Positions 25,275 to 34,561 are shown, counted from the first letter of the stretch. The stretch is DNA of 50,998 bases from Caldilineaceae bacterium (GCA_026645575.1 JAPKMW010000087.1:1-50998), one strand, 5' to 3'. The notes: generated by a model from the letters alone, not told the origin. Translations and numbers: made by a program.

Positions 25275-26087
25275 TCACTTGCTTCGCCACAACCAGCGCA
25301 AAGAATCGGGCAGAATCGTACCGCCGTGTACACCGTCATGACCACCGCTGCCACCGACAAATTGGTAATCATAGCCGCGATAGCGTAGCGCCGCCGCCAT
25401 TTGCAAATTCGCCAACCACCAATTGCCATACTGATTGTCGAGATCGGCTTCCCCGTCTTGCAGAAAGACGCGCAACGGCCGCACCGGTTGTTTGCGAATC
25501 AACGAGGGATAGTTATGACCGCCCCGAATGTCAGCGAATGAGCCGATATGGGAAAGCACTTTGCGAAAGGCATCCGGCCGTTCCCAGGCTACAGTAAAGG
25601 CGCAAATGCCCCCCGATGACAGGCCACAGATGGCGCGCTGTTCCGGATCGTCAGTCAACGACCAACGCGCACCAACTTCCGGCAGGATTTCTTCGATCAG
25701 AAAACGGGCATACTGGTCAGAGAGGGTGTCATACTCAAATGAACGGTTATTGTAGGGCCAACGGTCGGGGTGCGCTTCTTCGCCAGTGTGGCCGGGGTTG
25801 AGAAAGATGCCAATGGTGACTGGCATGGCCCCGGCATGAATCAGGTTGTCAAAGACAATCGGTGTCCGAAACCAGCCCTCTTCTTGCCGGTAACGGTTGC
25901 CATCTTGAAAGACCATGACGGCGGCAGGGTGGGTTGGATCATATTGTTGCGGCACGTAAACCCAGTAATAGCGGCGCGCCTCAGGAAAGATCCGGCTGGT
26001 GTGTTGAAACTGGGTAATTGTCCCTTGGGGGACGCCCGGCTGGCGCTGCGAGTCGGGACCGTATTGATAGTCAGCATTTGCTATCAT
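25275..26087 (-). CDS. Esterase of the enterochelin-esterase/esterase D type
   Basis: A 270-aa alpha/beta hydrolase. The nucleophile is Ser in GLSSGG, with Asp in [11 protein letters not shown] and His in GGHDGVHGG completing the triad. [21 protein letters not shown] is the typical opening. It has no signal peptide, so it works in the cytoplasm. ATG 26087 is preferred since AAAAGG of the preceding gene's end lies 9 bases upstream; GTG 26096 overlaps the previous stop (GTGA). It is part of the kinase/acetyltransferase unit, possibly opening an ester or lactone. Confidence 0.83.
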   Translation of the reverse strand: MIANADYQYGPDSQRQPGVPQGTITQFQHTSRIFPEARRYYWVYVPQQYDPTHPAAVMVFQDGNRYRQEEGWFRTPIVFDNLIHAGAMPVTIGIFLNPGHTGEEAHPDRWPYNNRSFEYDTLSDQYARFLIEEILPEVGARWSLTDDPEQRAICGLSSGGICAFTVAWERPDAFRKVLSHIGSFADIRGGHNYPSLIRKQPVRPLRVFLQDGEADLDNQYGNWWLANLQMAAALRYRGYDYQFVGGSGGHDGVHGGTILPDSLRWLWRSK

Positions 26088-26092
26088 GGCGC

Positions 26093-27013
26093 TCACCTTT
26101 TGTAAATAAACGATTTCGTCTCATCGACGGCGCCCAGCGATCCATAGAGGGCGACCGCTTCCGGGCTATAGCCAGTGATATAGGCGCTGCGCATCCCCAT
26201 CTTTTGCAGCCGGTAGACACATTCTTCAATCACAGCGCGTGCAAAACCTCGGCGGCGAAAGTCGCTGTGGGTACAGACCCGTTCAATGTCGGCTTCGGCG
26301 TTGCGGGCGTCGATCAATGCTTCGCAGCCGGCGACAAAACGGCCATCGGGCGCCATGACACATAAATCCGTCGGGGCATGGTAGATCGGGCCGTGGTGGC
26401 TGTGATTGTAGAAGAGCAACCGCTGTTGTAGCTCTTCCTCGCTCGGCGTATTGATGCCGCTAAAGGCATTGTCCCGCAGCAACCGTTGCGCTCGATAATC
26501 GGGATGCGCAGCCAGATCGACAATGGTGAAGCCCGCTTCCAATGGCACGCGCGGGAGCAACTCCCTGGTCAGGTCAAAGCGCCGGGTGAAAAAAGTCCCA
26601 TCGTATTGAAAACCGTACTCTTGGAGGATGGCGGCCTCGGCAATCTGTTGCTCGGTGATCTCAATGGCAAGCGGTGGTTTCCGCTCGCCCCAATGAGCCA
26701 ACACCCACGCCAACATCTCGGCAAAGAGAAAGCGGTAGCCGTCGGCGGTGATGATGGTAAAGCCGGCATCGCCACTTTCTGAAATGACAAAACCGGCCAG
26801 ATCGCCAAAGGCGTCAAACCAAAGTTGGGCATTCTGCCCGCAAAAGTCGGGGACGGCCCGCTTGTTCTCGTAGAGGCCATACTTCCAATCGACAACGCGT
26901 CCCAGCGACCAGGTCGAGTGGCTGCGGATCTGCGTATTGTTAGCGATGATAAAACGGCAAAGCCGATTGAAATCGCCGGCTGCTTCGGCATAATTGCGAT
27001 GCGTTGTTTTCAT
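26093..27013 (-). CDS. GNAT-family N-acetyltransferase (tandem-domain)
   Basis: A 306-aa acetyl-CoA-dependent acetyltransferase with a degenerate N-terminal GNAT half and an active C-terminal half. The acetyl-CoA loop is visible as [20 protein letters not shown], followed by [18 protein letters not shown]. The start at 27013 lies 8 bases after the upstream kinase stop. In this unit it could acetylate the same small molecule that the kinases phosphorylate. The substrate is unknown. Confidence 0.85.
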   Translation of the reverse strand: MKTTHRNYAEAAGDFNRLCRFIIANNTQIRSHSTWSLGRVVDWKYGLYENKRAVPDFCGQNAQLWFDAFGDLAGFVISESGDAGFTIITADGYRFLFAEMLAWVLAHWGERKPPLAIEITEQQIAEAAILQEYGFQYDGTFFTRRFDLTRELLPRVPLEAGFTIVDLAAHPDYRAQRLLRDNAFSGINTPSEEELQQRLLFYNHSHHGPIYHAPTDLCVMAPDGRFVAGCEALIDARNAEADIERVCTHSDFRRRGFARAVIEECVYRLQKMGMRSAYITGYSPEAVALYGSLGAVDETKSFIYKR

Positions 27014-27021
27014 AACGTTCT

Positions 27022-28026
27022 CTAGCCCAAATGGGCGGCAAGTGATGTAAAATCAAAATCGATAAAGGGCCGATCCTGCTCGATCCGGGCTTTGCGCCCT
27101 CCCATAAAGCGCGCACACCATTCGTGATCGATGTTGTTGACATCGGGAAAATCGCGATGGATCACCCCGTATAACTCCAGTTCGCGCAGCTTGAGGAAAT
27201 GGGGAATCTCCCGCAACCATTGGGGTTCCAGGCGGTAGACCTGTTGGTAGCCGCGCAGGAAGTGGGTCATGAATTCCTGGGTGAAGGCTGGCCAGTCATC
27301 GGCGTCCATCACGGTGTAGAAGAGGACAATGGCAATGTCGTTGGCATACCAACCGTAGGCGCAATCATCAAAATCAAAGAGGGTAATGTTGCCGTTGTCA
27401 TCAACCAGAAAATTGCTACCGTGGGCATCCTGGTGGGTCAAGCCATAGACGCTACGGTCTTGTGGCAGCGTTTGCAGATAGGCGCGTAATGCCTGGAACT
27501 TCTGCCTGGCAGCTACCTCGGACGCCGGCAAATAGCGCCCGACAAAATTCATGCCCTCATCATCCCAGGCTGGCCGCCGCCAAGCGGGGTTAGCCGGTTC
27601 GTAGTTTTGGGCCAGCGCGTGCATCTGGCCGAGCAACCGCCCATAGCTTTCATAAAGCGTTGGCGTCCAGATGTCCCACGGCTTCTGCCCGTGCGCTTTG
27701 ATAAAGGCCGTTGCCAGAAAGTGACCACCCTGTCCGTCGTCAATGGCTTCCACCAATTGACCGTTGGCCGAATGGATCGCCCTGGCGACGCCCACACCAC
27801 CGGCCGCCAGATAGTTGATCCAATCCACCTCGCCCTGAATTAAGGCTTCGCTCTTGCGCAGCGTGTGGCCGAGGCGCAGGATGTAGGCGCCATCGGGCCG
27901 TGCAAATTCATAGATGAAACTTTCAAAGGCGTCGAGTGGCCGGATCTGGTCAGGCGCGATGGCATAGCGCTGCCTGGCTTCCTGTAAAATGCCGTCATGA
28001 TAACGGTCGCGAATCTTCTGATCCAT
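27022..28026 (-). CDS. APH-fold phosphotransferase (homoserine kinase/SrkA-like)
   Basis: A 334-aa kinase with the aminoglycoside-phosphotransferase fold. The catalytic loop is GLTHQDAHGSNFLVDD, followed by the metal-binding ITLFDFDDCAYG. The layout (RYAIAPDQIRPLDAFESFIYEF at the start) resembles the homoserine-kinase-like branch. It starts 3 bases after the end of the kinase at 28030 and ends 8 bases before the GNAT gene. The phosphate acceptor cannot be told. Confidence 0.83.
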   Translation of the reverse strand: MDQKIRDRYHDGILQEARQRYAIAPDQIRPLDAFESFIYEFARPDGAYILRLGHTLRKSEALIQGEVDWINYLAAGGVGVARAIHSANGQLVEAIDDGQGGHFLATAFIKAHGQKPWDIWTPTLYESYGRLLGQMHALAQNYEPANPAWRRPAWDDEGMNFVGRYLPASEVAARQKFQALRAYLQTLPQDRSVYGLTHQDAHGSNFLVDDNGNITLFDFDDCAYGWYANDIAIVLFYTVMDADDWPAFTQEFMTHFLRGYQQVYRLEPQWLREIPHFLKLRELELYGVIHRDFPDVNNIDHEWCARFMGGRKARIEQDRPFIDFDFTSLAAHLG

Positions 28027-28029
28027 TGC

Positions 28030-28947
28030 TTACCTTCCTTGTGCGGTCAGGGTTTCAAAGGCTTGGGTGACAAACCAGTGATGCTTTTCCCGCATTGCCT
28101 TTTCGACAGCCGCGTCAAGCCCCCAGGTATGCAACTTGCCGGCTGGTCGCAACGCCGCACACAAATCCCAATAGGGCAAGTTGACCCAGTCAAGATTGGT
28201 CAGGCGCCGGTATGCTTCCGTAAAACGCATCATGGCCTCAGCGCCAAAGGCCCACAAGAGTTCGAGCCGGCAATTGCCCACATCCGCCAGCGGATCGCCC
28301 ACGGCGGCATCTTCCCAATCAATGACGGCCGCCAGCCGCTCCTCCCGCCACAACAGATTGCCCGGCCAAAAGTCGCCATGCAGCAGGACGGACGGGGTGG
28401 GTTGTGGTAACGGCCAGAGCGCTTCCAACCGGGCGCGAATCTGCGCTTCCTGTAAGGCGGCGTCCAGCGTGGCGGGTCGTTCGCCAAAGCCTTTGCCGTA
28501 ACGCGCGAGAAAGGAGAGATCGAAGTGCGTGCTGTCAATCCGATGGATCTGCGCCAGTTGTGTCGCCGCCTGTTCGACAAAATTGGTCAAATTGGTCGGC
28601 GCCAATTCCGTCACACCCTCGATATACTCCATCACAAGACAAGGGATATTGAAAAACTCCCCTGCTTGATCGAGATAATAGGGGGCAGGCGCCACCATAT
28701 TGGCCTGCTGTAGCAACTGTAAGAGCCTGAACTCAGTCGTGGCAATCTGTGGATTGCGTTGCCGGTCGCGCAGACCATGACGACGCACAAGCAGTTTTTG
28801 CTGTTGTCCAGCGGGGTGCGCGATTTCAAACGCTGTCACCTGGGCAGAAACGCCACCTTGGAGCGGCCAGGTGCGCAATAGCTTGCTCCCCGGCGCTACC
28901 CGCTGAATCAAGTGCCCAAAGGCATCGTTTTCATCAATTTCCGTCAT
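28030..28947 (-). CDS. APH-fold phosphotransferase
   Basis: A 305-aa aminoglycoside-phosphotransferase-family kinase. LLVRRHGL carries the ATP-site Lys/Arg region, LLHGDFWPGNLLW is the catalytic loop with the base Asp, and AAVIDWEDAAVGDPLADV is the metal-binding segment. The start at 28947 was chosen over 29013 because homology begins just after it. It is the first of the five tightly spaced genes. About 90 bases without a gene separate it from the HAD-like gene upstream, so the unit may have its own promoter, though none is clear. Confidence 0.85.
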   Translation of the reverse strand: MTEIDENDAFGHLIQRVAPGSKLLRTWPLQGGVSAQVTAFEIAHPAGQQQKLLVRRHGLRDRQRNPQIATTEFRLLQLLQQANMVAPAPYYLDQAGEFFNIPCLVMEYIEGVTELAPTNLTNFVEQAATQLAQIHRIDSTHFDLSFLARYGKGFGERPATLDAALQEAQIRARLEALWPLPQPTPSVLLHGDFWPGNLLWREERLAAVIDWEDAAVGDPLADVGNCRLELLWAFGAEAMMRFTEAYRRLTNLDWVNLPYWDLCAALRPAGKLHTWGLDAAVEKAMREKHHWFVTQAFETLTAQGR

Positions 28948-29039
28948 GATAACCCCAAGTAAGTGGAAGCGCGCCGCTGCTCGCATTGTACTGAGAAATG
29001 GGGAAAAACGCAATCCTTGACGCCAGTGTACTCGTCCGT

Positions 29040-29732
29040 CTAGCTCAATAGGGCGGCGACTTGGGCAGCAAAGTGTTGGCGGGTGATTTGGTGATCAATC
29101 AAGGTGTAATCGAGGTCAAAGAGGATGAGATGGTTTGCGCCTTGGCAGTGGTCAAGCACCGACAACAGCGAATTGACTCGGTACAAATTGGCGGTCAGTT
29201 GCGTTGGTTGACTGTTGCGCTTCAGATGGTATAGGGTGTAGGTATACGACGGCAGGGCGTGCAATTGCACCTGCGCTGCCTGCAACTGGGCCAAATTGTC
29301 ATCGACCAACAGCAGATGACGCGGGGCGTTGACAGGTAACTGGGCGAGCAGATCGGCTAGCGCAACCTGTTTATCCAACCCGCCATAGATCGGTGACAAC
29401 CCCAGCCTTCGACTACGCACCCACCATTGGGGATAGCGCGCCAGGAGACCACTGGCATAAAACTTGTGCGCTTGATAGCCATCGCCGGCGGCAGTGCGCA
29501 CTTCGCCTTGTGTCCACAGAATAGGAATTTGGCGATGCAGGCAGAATAACTGATCGAATAAGGGGCGAACATCAGGGTATAACTGTACATGGGGTTGCTG
29601 AAAGAGCCGCTGAAAACGGGCCGCCGGTAGCCCGGTTCGCTCGGCCAGCAACGTCGCCGCCACCTGTGGCAGAAAGGCGCCTTCATGCTGTTGGGTGCAA
29701 AGGTGGTAAACCTCGTGAAAAAGATTACTCAT
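29040..29732 (-). CDS. HAD-like hydrolase with motif I at the C-terminus (possible circular permutation)
   Basis: A 230-aa protein whose parts match a HAD phosphatase in rotated order. Residues 1-45 are helical cap-like (HEVYHLCTQQHEGAF). Motif II Thr74 lies in ILWTQGEV, Lys121 (GGLDK) is motif III, and Asp144-Asp145 (LLLVDDNLAQ) is motif IV. Motif I, which normally opens the protein, is found at residues 203-211 (ILFDLDYTL), 20 residues from the end. Joining the end to the start would give a normal HAD order. The ATG at 29732 overlaps the GT9 stop by 8 bases, so it is coupled to glycan genes. An alternative is a HAD that lost its start, fused to a piece of a second one. Confidence 0.7.
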   Translation of the reverse strand: MSNLFHEVYHLCTQQHEGAFLPQVAATLLAERTGLPAARFQRLFQQPHVQLYPDVRPLFDQLFCLHRQIPILWTQGEVRTAAGDGYQAHKFYASGLLARYPQWWVRSRRLGLSPIYGGLDKQVALADLLAQLPVNAPRHLLLVDDNLAQLQAAQVQLHALPSYTYTLYHLKRNSQPTQLTANLYRVNSLLSVLDHCQGANHLILFDLDYTLIDHQITRQHFAAQVAALLS

Positions 29733-30810
29733 CAGACGCCAGCAGCGTATCGACTTCCCGCAACACATCCGCAACCGTCACGTCGCGCACAAAGGAGACT
29801 TCATGCGCACAGGTTGGCAGGTGCGGCTGGAAGGGCCAGGGATCCACTGGGCGCGTCCCACAGTGGGGACAGACCAGATCCATGGCAATACAGGGCCGGT
29901 GGCGCTGCCGGGTGAGCGGCCCCCAGTTGAGCAAATTGGGCAACCAGTAGATCCCCACCGTTTTGGTCCCCACCGCCCGCGCCAAATGGAGCGGCCCCGT
30001 ATCATTCGCCACCACGATCTGACTCTGCGCCAACAGGCCGGTCAGTCCGCCGAGGGTTAGTTTGTTACAAGCGTTAATGGCACCTTCGCCCAGGCCGTTG
30101 CTCACAGCATCAACAATGGGCTGCTCATCGCCGGCCCCTGTCACCACCACCTGTAAACCGCGCTCTTGTAAAGCGTTGCCCACCACGATAAACCCTGCTG
30201 CCGGCCAACGCCGCCGCACGTCCGTTGCGCCAGGATGCAGCACAGCATACGGCGGCATGGGGGCAATCACCGTCTGCGCTTCCGCCCAATCGGCGTGGAA
30301 GAGCTGCACGCACGGTTCCAACTCATAAACTGTAGCGCCTACCAAGCCGACAATTTCGAGATAGCGCACCACCTCGCTCTGGTAGTAGTAGTAGGGCAGC
30401 CAGCGATCCAGCGGCGCTGCACCCTGTCCCCGGCTGCCGACGGTGATACGCGCACCCAGAGTGCGCAAAAAGGGATTAGCGCTCTTACCCTGGCCCTGAA
30501 AACTGATGGCGAGATCGACCTGTTCGGCGCGCAGGGTGGCGATAAAGTCAGCCTCCGCCGCCGGTGCCACACAACACCCCGGCTCGTTCCGAATCCCAGG
30601 ATGGGGTGGCGGCACCAACACGCGATCCACCGGCGTGCGCCCCGGCGTCAGGTATTCCTTTTGCCAGGGATTCCCCAACAAAATTAACTCCGCCGCCGGG
30701 TAGGCCCGCTTCAACGCGTATAGCGCCGGTAGCGTTACCAGAAAATCCCCCAGCGCCCCCGCCCGCAGGACGACTATCTTGTGGACTTGTTCTACTTTGC
30801 CAGTCATCAT
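29725..30810 (-). CDS. Glycosyltransferase family 9 (ADP-heptose transferase-like)
   Basis: A 361-aa GT-B enzyme of family 9, which moves heptose from ADP-heptose in known members. Typical motifs are VVLRAGALGDFLVTLPAL at the start, YAVLHPGATDVRRRWP in the middle and IVVANDTGPLHLARAVGT for the nucleotide end. Cys-containing CPHCGTRP and a Pro/Trp-rich loop near the C-terminus are unusual extras. One of three GT9 enzymes in the cluster, it supports a heptose-like sugar in the glycan. The acceptor is unknown. Confidence 0.85.
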   Translation of the reverse strand: MMTGKVEQVHKIVVLRAGALGDFLVTLPALYALKRAYPAAELILLGNPWQKEYLTPGRTPVDRVLVPPPHPGIRNEPGCCVAPAAEADFIATLRAEQVDLAISFQGQGKSANPFLRTLGARITVGSRGQGAAPLDRWLPYYYYQSEVVRYLEIVGLVGATVYELEPCVQLFHADWAEAQTVIAPMPPYAVLHPGATDVRRRWPAAGFIVVGNALQERGLQVVVTGAGDEQPIVDAVSNGLGEGAINACNKLTLGGLTGLLAQSQIVVANDTGPLHLARAVGTKTVGIYWLPNLLNWGPLTRQRHRPCIAMDLVCPHCGTRPVDPWPFQPHLPTCAHEVSFVRDVTVADVLREVDTLLASDE

Positions 30811-30823
30811 TAGGATGGTTTAC

Positions 30824-30891
30824 GAATTACGAGTTACGAGTTACGAGTTACGGCCCCTGTCTCGTAACTCGTAACTCGTAACTCGTAATTC
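30824..30891. repeat. Perfect 29-bp hairpin made of a 7-bp tandem word
   Basis: Left arm 30824-30852 is a run of GAGTTAC words; right arm 30863-30891 is its exact reverse complement, with a 10-base spacer. It fills nearly all of the 83-base gap between the PRC-barrel gene and the GT9 gene downstream of it. Confidence 0.9.
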
Positions 30892-30893
30892 CT

Positions 30894-31295
30894 TTAGCCC
30901 TTGATCAACCAATCAGCCGGGACGCGCAAATAGACACATTTATCGTCGAGATACTCAATCTGGTTTGGGGCAACATAGTAGTTGTAGCCTTGCGCTTTGG
31001 CTTGGACGACACGCATAAAGCCACTCTGCCACCAGGATTCGATCATCTCATAGGGTAGTTCGTCCTCGGCGGCGGTGATAAAGCCGACCATGCCGGTGGC
31101 GGAACTGGTGGGCGGCATATTCAACCCAATCGGCTTCCCCTGGCGATGGTCATTCTGGGTTGGCTGTGCTTCACCAATGTAGATGTTGCCGACGCGGCCC
31201 ACCTCCTCGCCATTACAATCGTAAACCACCATGGCTGGCCGCACTTGTGCCAAAATATCTCGATCCAAATCGGGTGTAAAGGAATCTGCAAACAT
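30894..31295 (-). CDS. PRC-barrel-like small protein
   Basis: A 133-aa soluble protein. GGAGG 5 bases before the ATG at 31295 settles the start over 31307. RPAMVVYDCNGEEVGRVGNIYIGE is a PRC-barrel-type strand pattern (known from DUF2171-like proteins), and a second related segment (YYVAPNQIEYLDDKCVYLRV) follows. Such domains bind proteins or RNA or respond to stress. Its role inside a glycan cluster is not known. Confidence 0.68.
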   Translation of the reverse strand: MFADSFTPDLDRDILAQVRPAMVVYDCNGEEVGRVGNIYIGEAQPTQNDHRQGKPIGLNMPPTSSATGMVGFITAAEDELPYEMIESWWQSGFMRVVQAKAQGYNYYVAPNQIEYLDDKCVYLRVPADWLIKG

Positions 31296-31324
31296 GGATA
31301 CCTCCATCGCAATGCCAGGGAGAC

Positions 31325-31432
31325 GAGGAGATGAGGAGATTGGGAGATTGAGAGATTAAGAGATTATGTGTATCAATCTCTCAATCTCTCAATCTCTTAA
31401 TCTCTCAGTCTCTCAATCTCTTCTCCCCAATC
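31325..31432. repeat. Hairpin of GAGATT words with stop codon inside
   Basis: Words like GAGATTGA and GAGATTAA at 31325-31366 are followed by their complement at 31373-31432. The stop codon of the gene at 31405-33276 lies in the right arm, and its last residues (EKRLRD) are coded by repeat text. Confidence 0.8.
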
Positions 31433-33276
31433 ACCTGGCGAAAGAACGTAATCAACCGGTCGGCGTGGTAGTCAAAGGTAAATTGCTCACGCTGCCGCCA
31501 GACATTGTCCCGCACCTGTTGCATCGCCGCTTCATCGCGCAGGCGGGTGGCCAACTCCTCGTAATTTGTGAAGAAGACGCCGATCTCCATCTGGCGGGCG
31601 AGGGTTTGCGTGGCGACAATCGCGTCGGGATTGGCCCGCTGGATCAGCGGTAGACCGGCGGCGGCCAGAGTGGCGATGCGCGCTGGGTAGTTGAGATCGT
31701 CCCAGTTGGCCCGTCGCAACTCGCCTTCATTTTCGCTACGGAAAACGTGCAACCAGCCGGCATCGTACTGTGAAAATTCCTCCACCCACTGCTCCTGGTC
31801 ACAGTTGGCATGAAGATGGAGATACCCTTCCGCCATCTGGCGTGTCTTGTCGATCCAGCCTTTCCACTGGCCGTGGGTGAAGTCACCGTAAAAGTGCAGG
31901 TGAATGCCCTGTTGGGCCAACGCCGCCACATCTTGCGGATGCAGCCCAATGGGTCGCCCCGGCACGACGGTGTGGGTCTCGCCTAGCCGGTCGGCGAGGC
32001 GGGGGGAACGGGGCGCCGTAAACCAGTCCCGTTTGGGCAAGTCGCCATCCAACACCATACATGGCTTCTGTTGGGAAAGCCGGGGAATCACCGTGTCGAA
32101 CCATTCACCCATCTCTGGGCTGGAATGGATCAAGCCGTCACATTCCTGCGACAGCTCGACCAGTTGCGGCCAACTGCCCTTTTCCAGACAGATAAAGGGG
32201 CCTTCCTTAAAGTGCCAGACAAAGGGAATGTTCGTGGCGGCTTTCATCACGCTATGGGCAAAGGGAACCGCCTGCCAGTTCAAGAGCGCATAGATCACGT
32301 CCGGCTGCACTTCCGCAATGGCCGCCTGCCAATCATCGCGCGGCAGGTCGGTGACATGCCCAAAAGGGAGCGGCCCTACGCTGTTATACCAATACGGCTC
32401 CGGCATCCAGAGGCCAAAGAGTTGATGCCCCCGCTCCTCCAGCGCCAGCACGCGATCAGCGTTGTAGGCCAGTTCACCCACCAGCAAAATCTTCAACCCA
32501 TCCGCCGCTTTGGGGGTGTCCGGTCGCGACCGGTAGTGGGCATAGCGGGTGGTTTCATCCATCAAATTGCCGGTGGTGGTATGAAAACGCAACGGGTGAT
32601 CAACGCCATAACGCTGGCGGTAGAGATGAATGCCCCCCACCGGCTCCTGTACGATCTTGTGGCGTTGCATGGGATGACTGACCCATTCACAAGTGACCAT
32701 GCCTGTTCCCACCGCTTGCGTTTGGAACGCCCCCGGCTCAACCACTTTGTGCCAAAACATGCGCCCCAAGTCGTCCGTCACCAGTTCGGCGCGCTCCGTC
32801 CAGCGGGCTGCTGTTTTCCTGTGCATCACCTGCACCAGTTGCAACGGGTAGCCGTCAATTTGACCCGCTGCCGTGCGATTATAGTGATGGCGCACCCCGC
32901 TATAGCACAACGGCGCCTCTGGGTTATCTTCCAGACAACGCACCAAGGATGCTAGATGCTCGGCATAATAGAGATCATCCGAAGGCAGGTAGGCCATGAA
33001 CTCTCCCCGCGCCTGTTGCAACCCGATGTTGAGCGCCGCCCCCAGCCCTCCATTGCGAGACAGCCGTTGATAATGAATGCGCGCATCCTGCAAATAAGGC
33101 GCCACCACCGTCGCCGTCTCATCCGGCGAACCATCATCAATGATGAGCAACTCCCAATCGCTATGGGTTTGACAGCGCAAACTATCTATTGCCCGTTCAA
33201 TAAACCGGCCCTGATCATAAGTCGGCATCAGCACCGAAATCGTTGGCGCAGTGTGTTTTTGTTCACGCTGTTCCAT
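31405..33276 (-). CDS. Two-domain glycosyltransferase (GT2 plus GT1/CgeB-like)
   Basis: A 623-aa protein. Residues about 10-230 form a GT-A family 2 domain (ISVLMPTYDQGRFIERAIDS, DDGSPDE, LPSDDLYYAEHL with the metal-binding DD). About 255-620 is a GT-B-like domain (KILLVGELAYNADRVLALEE, DVIYALLNWQ, DLNYPARIATLAAAGLPL), close to CgeB/GT1-type spore-coat transferases. AAAGGA 7 bases before ATG 33276 fixes the start. The gene start overlaps the end of the preceding gene by 14 bases. It may add two sugars in sequence. The extreme C-terminus is repeat-derived. Confidence 0.83.
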   Translation of the reverse strand: MEQREQKHTAPTISVLMPTYDQGRFIERAIDSLRCQTHSDWELLIIDDGSPDETATVVAPYLQDARIHYQRLSRNGGLGAALNIGLQQARGEFMAYLPSDDLYYAEHLASLVRCLEDNPEAPLCYSGVRHHYNRTAAGQIDGYPLQLVQVMHRKTAARWTERAELVTDDLGRMFWHKVVEPGAFQTQAVGTGMVTCEWVSHPMQRHKIVQEPVGGIHLYRQRYGVDHPLRFHTTTGNLMDETTRYAHYRSRPDTPKAADGLKILLVGELAYNADRVLALEERGHQLFGLWMPEPYWYNSVGPLPFGHVTDLPRDDWQAAIAEVQPDVIYALLNWQAVPFAHSVMKAATNIPFVWHFKEGPFICLEKGSWPQLVELSQECDGLIHSSPEMGEWFDTVIPRLSQQKPCMVLDGDLPKRDWFTAPRSPRLADRLGETHTVVPGRPIGLHPQDVAALAQQGIHLHFYGDFTHGQWKGWIDKTRQMAEGYLHLHANCDQEQWVEEFSQYDAGWLHVFRSENEGELRRANWDDLNYPARIATLAAAGLPLIQRANPDAIVATQTLARQMEIGVFFTNYEELATRLRDEAAMQQVRDNVWRQREQFTFDYHADRLITFFRQVIGEKRLRD

Positions 33277-34561
33277 AATCGATCCTTTCCCGGTCACTCA
33301 CCGAAGCTTGCCCCTTAACCCCTCTCTGCTCCCCCGCACCAAGCAAAAATCCGTTCCCGCCTAAATCTGCTGTAGTGTGCCGTAACGCGTCCACAAGGAT
33401 CGCGTGCATCTCCTCGGCAATATGATTCCAGGTATAACGGGCTAATAGTTCGGTTTCCGCCACCCGTCGTTGCTGCCGTTCCGCAGCGCTTGCATTCAAT
33501 GCCGCTTCCACCGCCGCCCCAAAAGCCGCCGACGTATCACCAATTCGTACATACTTCCCATAGAGTTCGACAATGTCATGAATCGGCGTCGCCACCACCG
33601 GTTTGTGTGCCGCCAAATATTCCAATGTTTTGGTGGGACTCAAATGGCGGGTCGCCTCGTTGATGGCAAATGGCACCAACGCCACATCAAACTGTGCCAA
33701 ATAGGCCGGTAGCTCTTGGTAATCCTTCATGCCGAGGTAGTGCAAGTTAGGTGCTTGCGGCAAGGTCGCCGGGTCGATCTTCACCACCGGCCCCAGCAAC
33801 ACAACTGCCCATTCCCGCCTAGGCTGGCGACCCATCTCGGCTAGATGCGCCAGTAGATCCAGATCCATCCGCTCATCAATGACACCAAAATAGCCCAGGA
33901 TCGGTTGCGGGATGGCAGTTAAATCGGTCGGCGTCGGCGGTAGGGTTGCTTGCGCCTGATCGGCCTGGGCGAAATGGGCAATGTCCACGCCACTGGGGAA
34001 GAGGTAGACATGGTCGGCATAGGAGCGGCGCGTCCGGTAGAGACTTAGCCCGCCGGTGAAGATGACATCGGCTTCCTGCACCAGACGACGATCAAATTCG
34101 CGCAATTCTGCGGCCGCGCCCTTAAAGGCTGCTAACTCGTCCATCACATCATAGACCAGCAGCGCCGGTTGGATTTTTTCGGCAAAAGGTAGGGCCATCG
34201 GCGTATAGAGCCAAAGCACTGGGTCGTGATAGCCTTCCGTATGCAGATAATCCAGCAGCAGGCGCTCATAGATCGGCTGGGTGCGCGTGCCATTAAAGCC
34301 AATCCAGTAATGTTCCAGCGAAGGGAAGTGCAGACGCACACCGTGGATGGGCGCCGGGCCGCGCCCGGTAAAGTGTTCTAGCCACGGCTCGCGGCATTCA
34401 CTATCCGTCACTGGCTCCTCAACCAGCAGCACACGCCACGCCCGCTCGGCGCCATTGCCCAACCCGGCGGCCGGCAGTTGCGCCAACCGCGATAGCAGTT
34501 GTTGCGGGCGTTGCCAGACAAAATCCCAGCGTAGATGGCAAATGCAGATCAGATCACGCAT
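33263..34561 (-). CDS. Glycosyltransferase family 1/4 with repeat-derived C-terminus
   Basis: A 432-aa GT-B transferase. It opens with DLICICHLRWDFVWQRPQQL, a signature of a GT1 group, and has LGYFGVIDERMDLDLLAHLA and SPTKTLEYLAAHKPVVATPI as the donor-binding half. The ATG at 34561 overlaps the GT2 stop by 8 bases. Its last 40 or so residues (after LVDALRH) are not GT-like: TTADLGGNGFLL is coded by repeat R1 (33342-33381), so the natural end of the gene has been replaced or extended by a mobile repeat. Confidence 0.82.
   Translation of the reverse strand: MRDLICICHLRWDFVWQRPQQLLSRLAQLPAAGLGNGAERAWRVLLVEEPVTDSECREPWLEHFTGRGPAPIHGVRLHFPSLEHYWIGFNGTRTQPIYERLLLDYLHTEGYHDPVLWLYTPMALPFAEKIQPALLVYDVMDELAAFKGAAAELREFDRRLVQEADVIFTGGLSLYRTRRSYADHVYLFPSGVDIAHFAQADQAQATLPPTPTDLTAIPQPILGYFGVIDERMDLDLLAHLAEMGRQPRREWAVVLLGPVVKIDPATLPQAPNLHYLGMKDYQELPAYLAQFDVALVPFAINEATRHLSPTKTLEYLAAHKPVVATPIHDIVELYGKYVRIGDTSAAFGAAVEAALNASAAERQQRRVAETELLARYTWNHIAEEMHAILVDALRHTTADLGGNGFLLGAGEQRGVKGQASVSDRERIDYGTA
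33342..33381 (-). repeat. Dispersed repeat R1 inside a coding end
   Basis: On the minus strand the text ACACTACAGCAGATTTAGGC then GGGAACGGATTTTTGC matches the R1 copies at 4376 and 4588. It is read in frame as part of the preceding glycosyltransferase's C-terminus. Confidence 0.75.
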
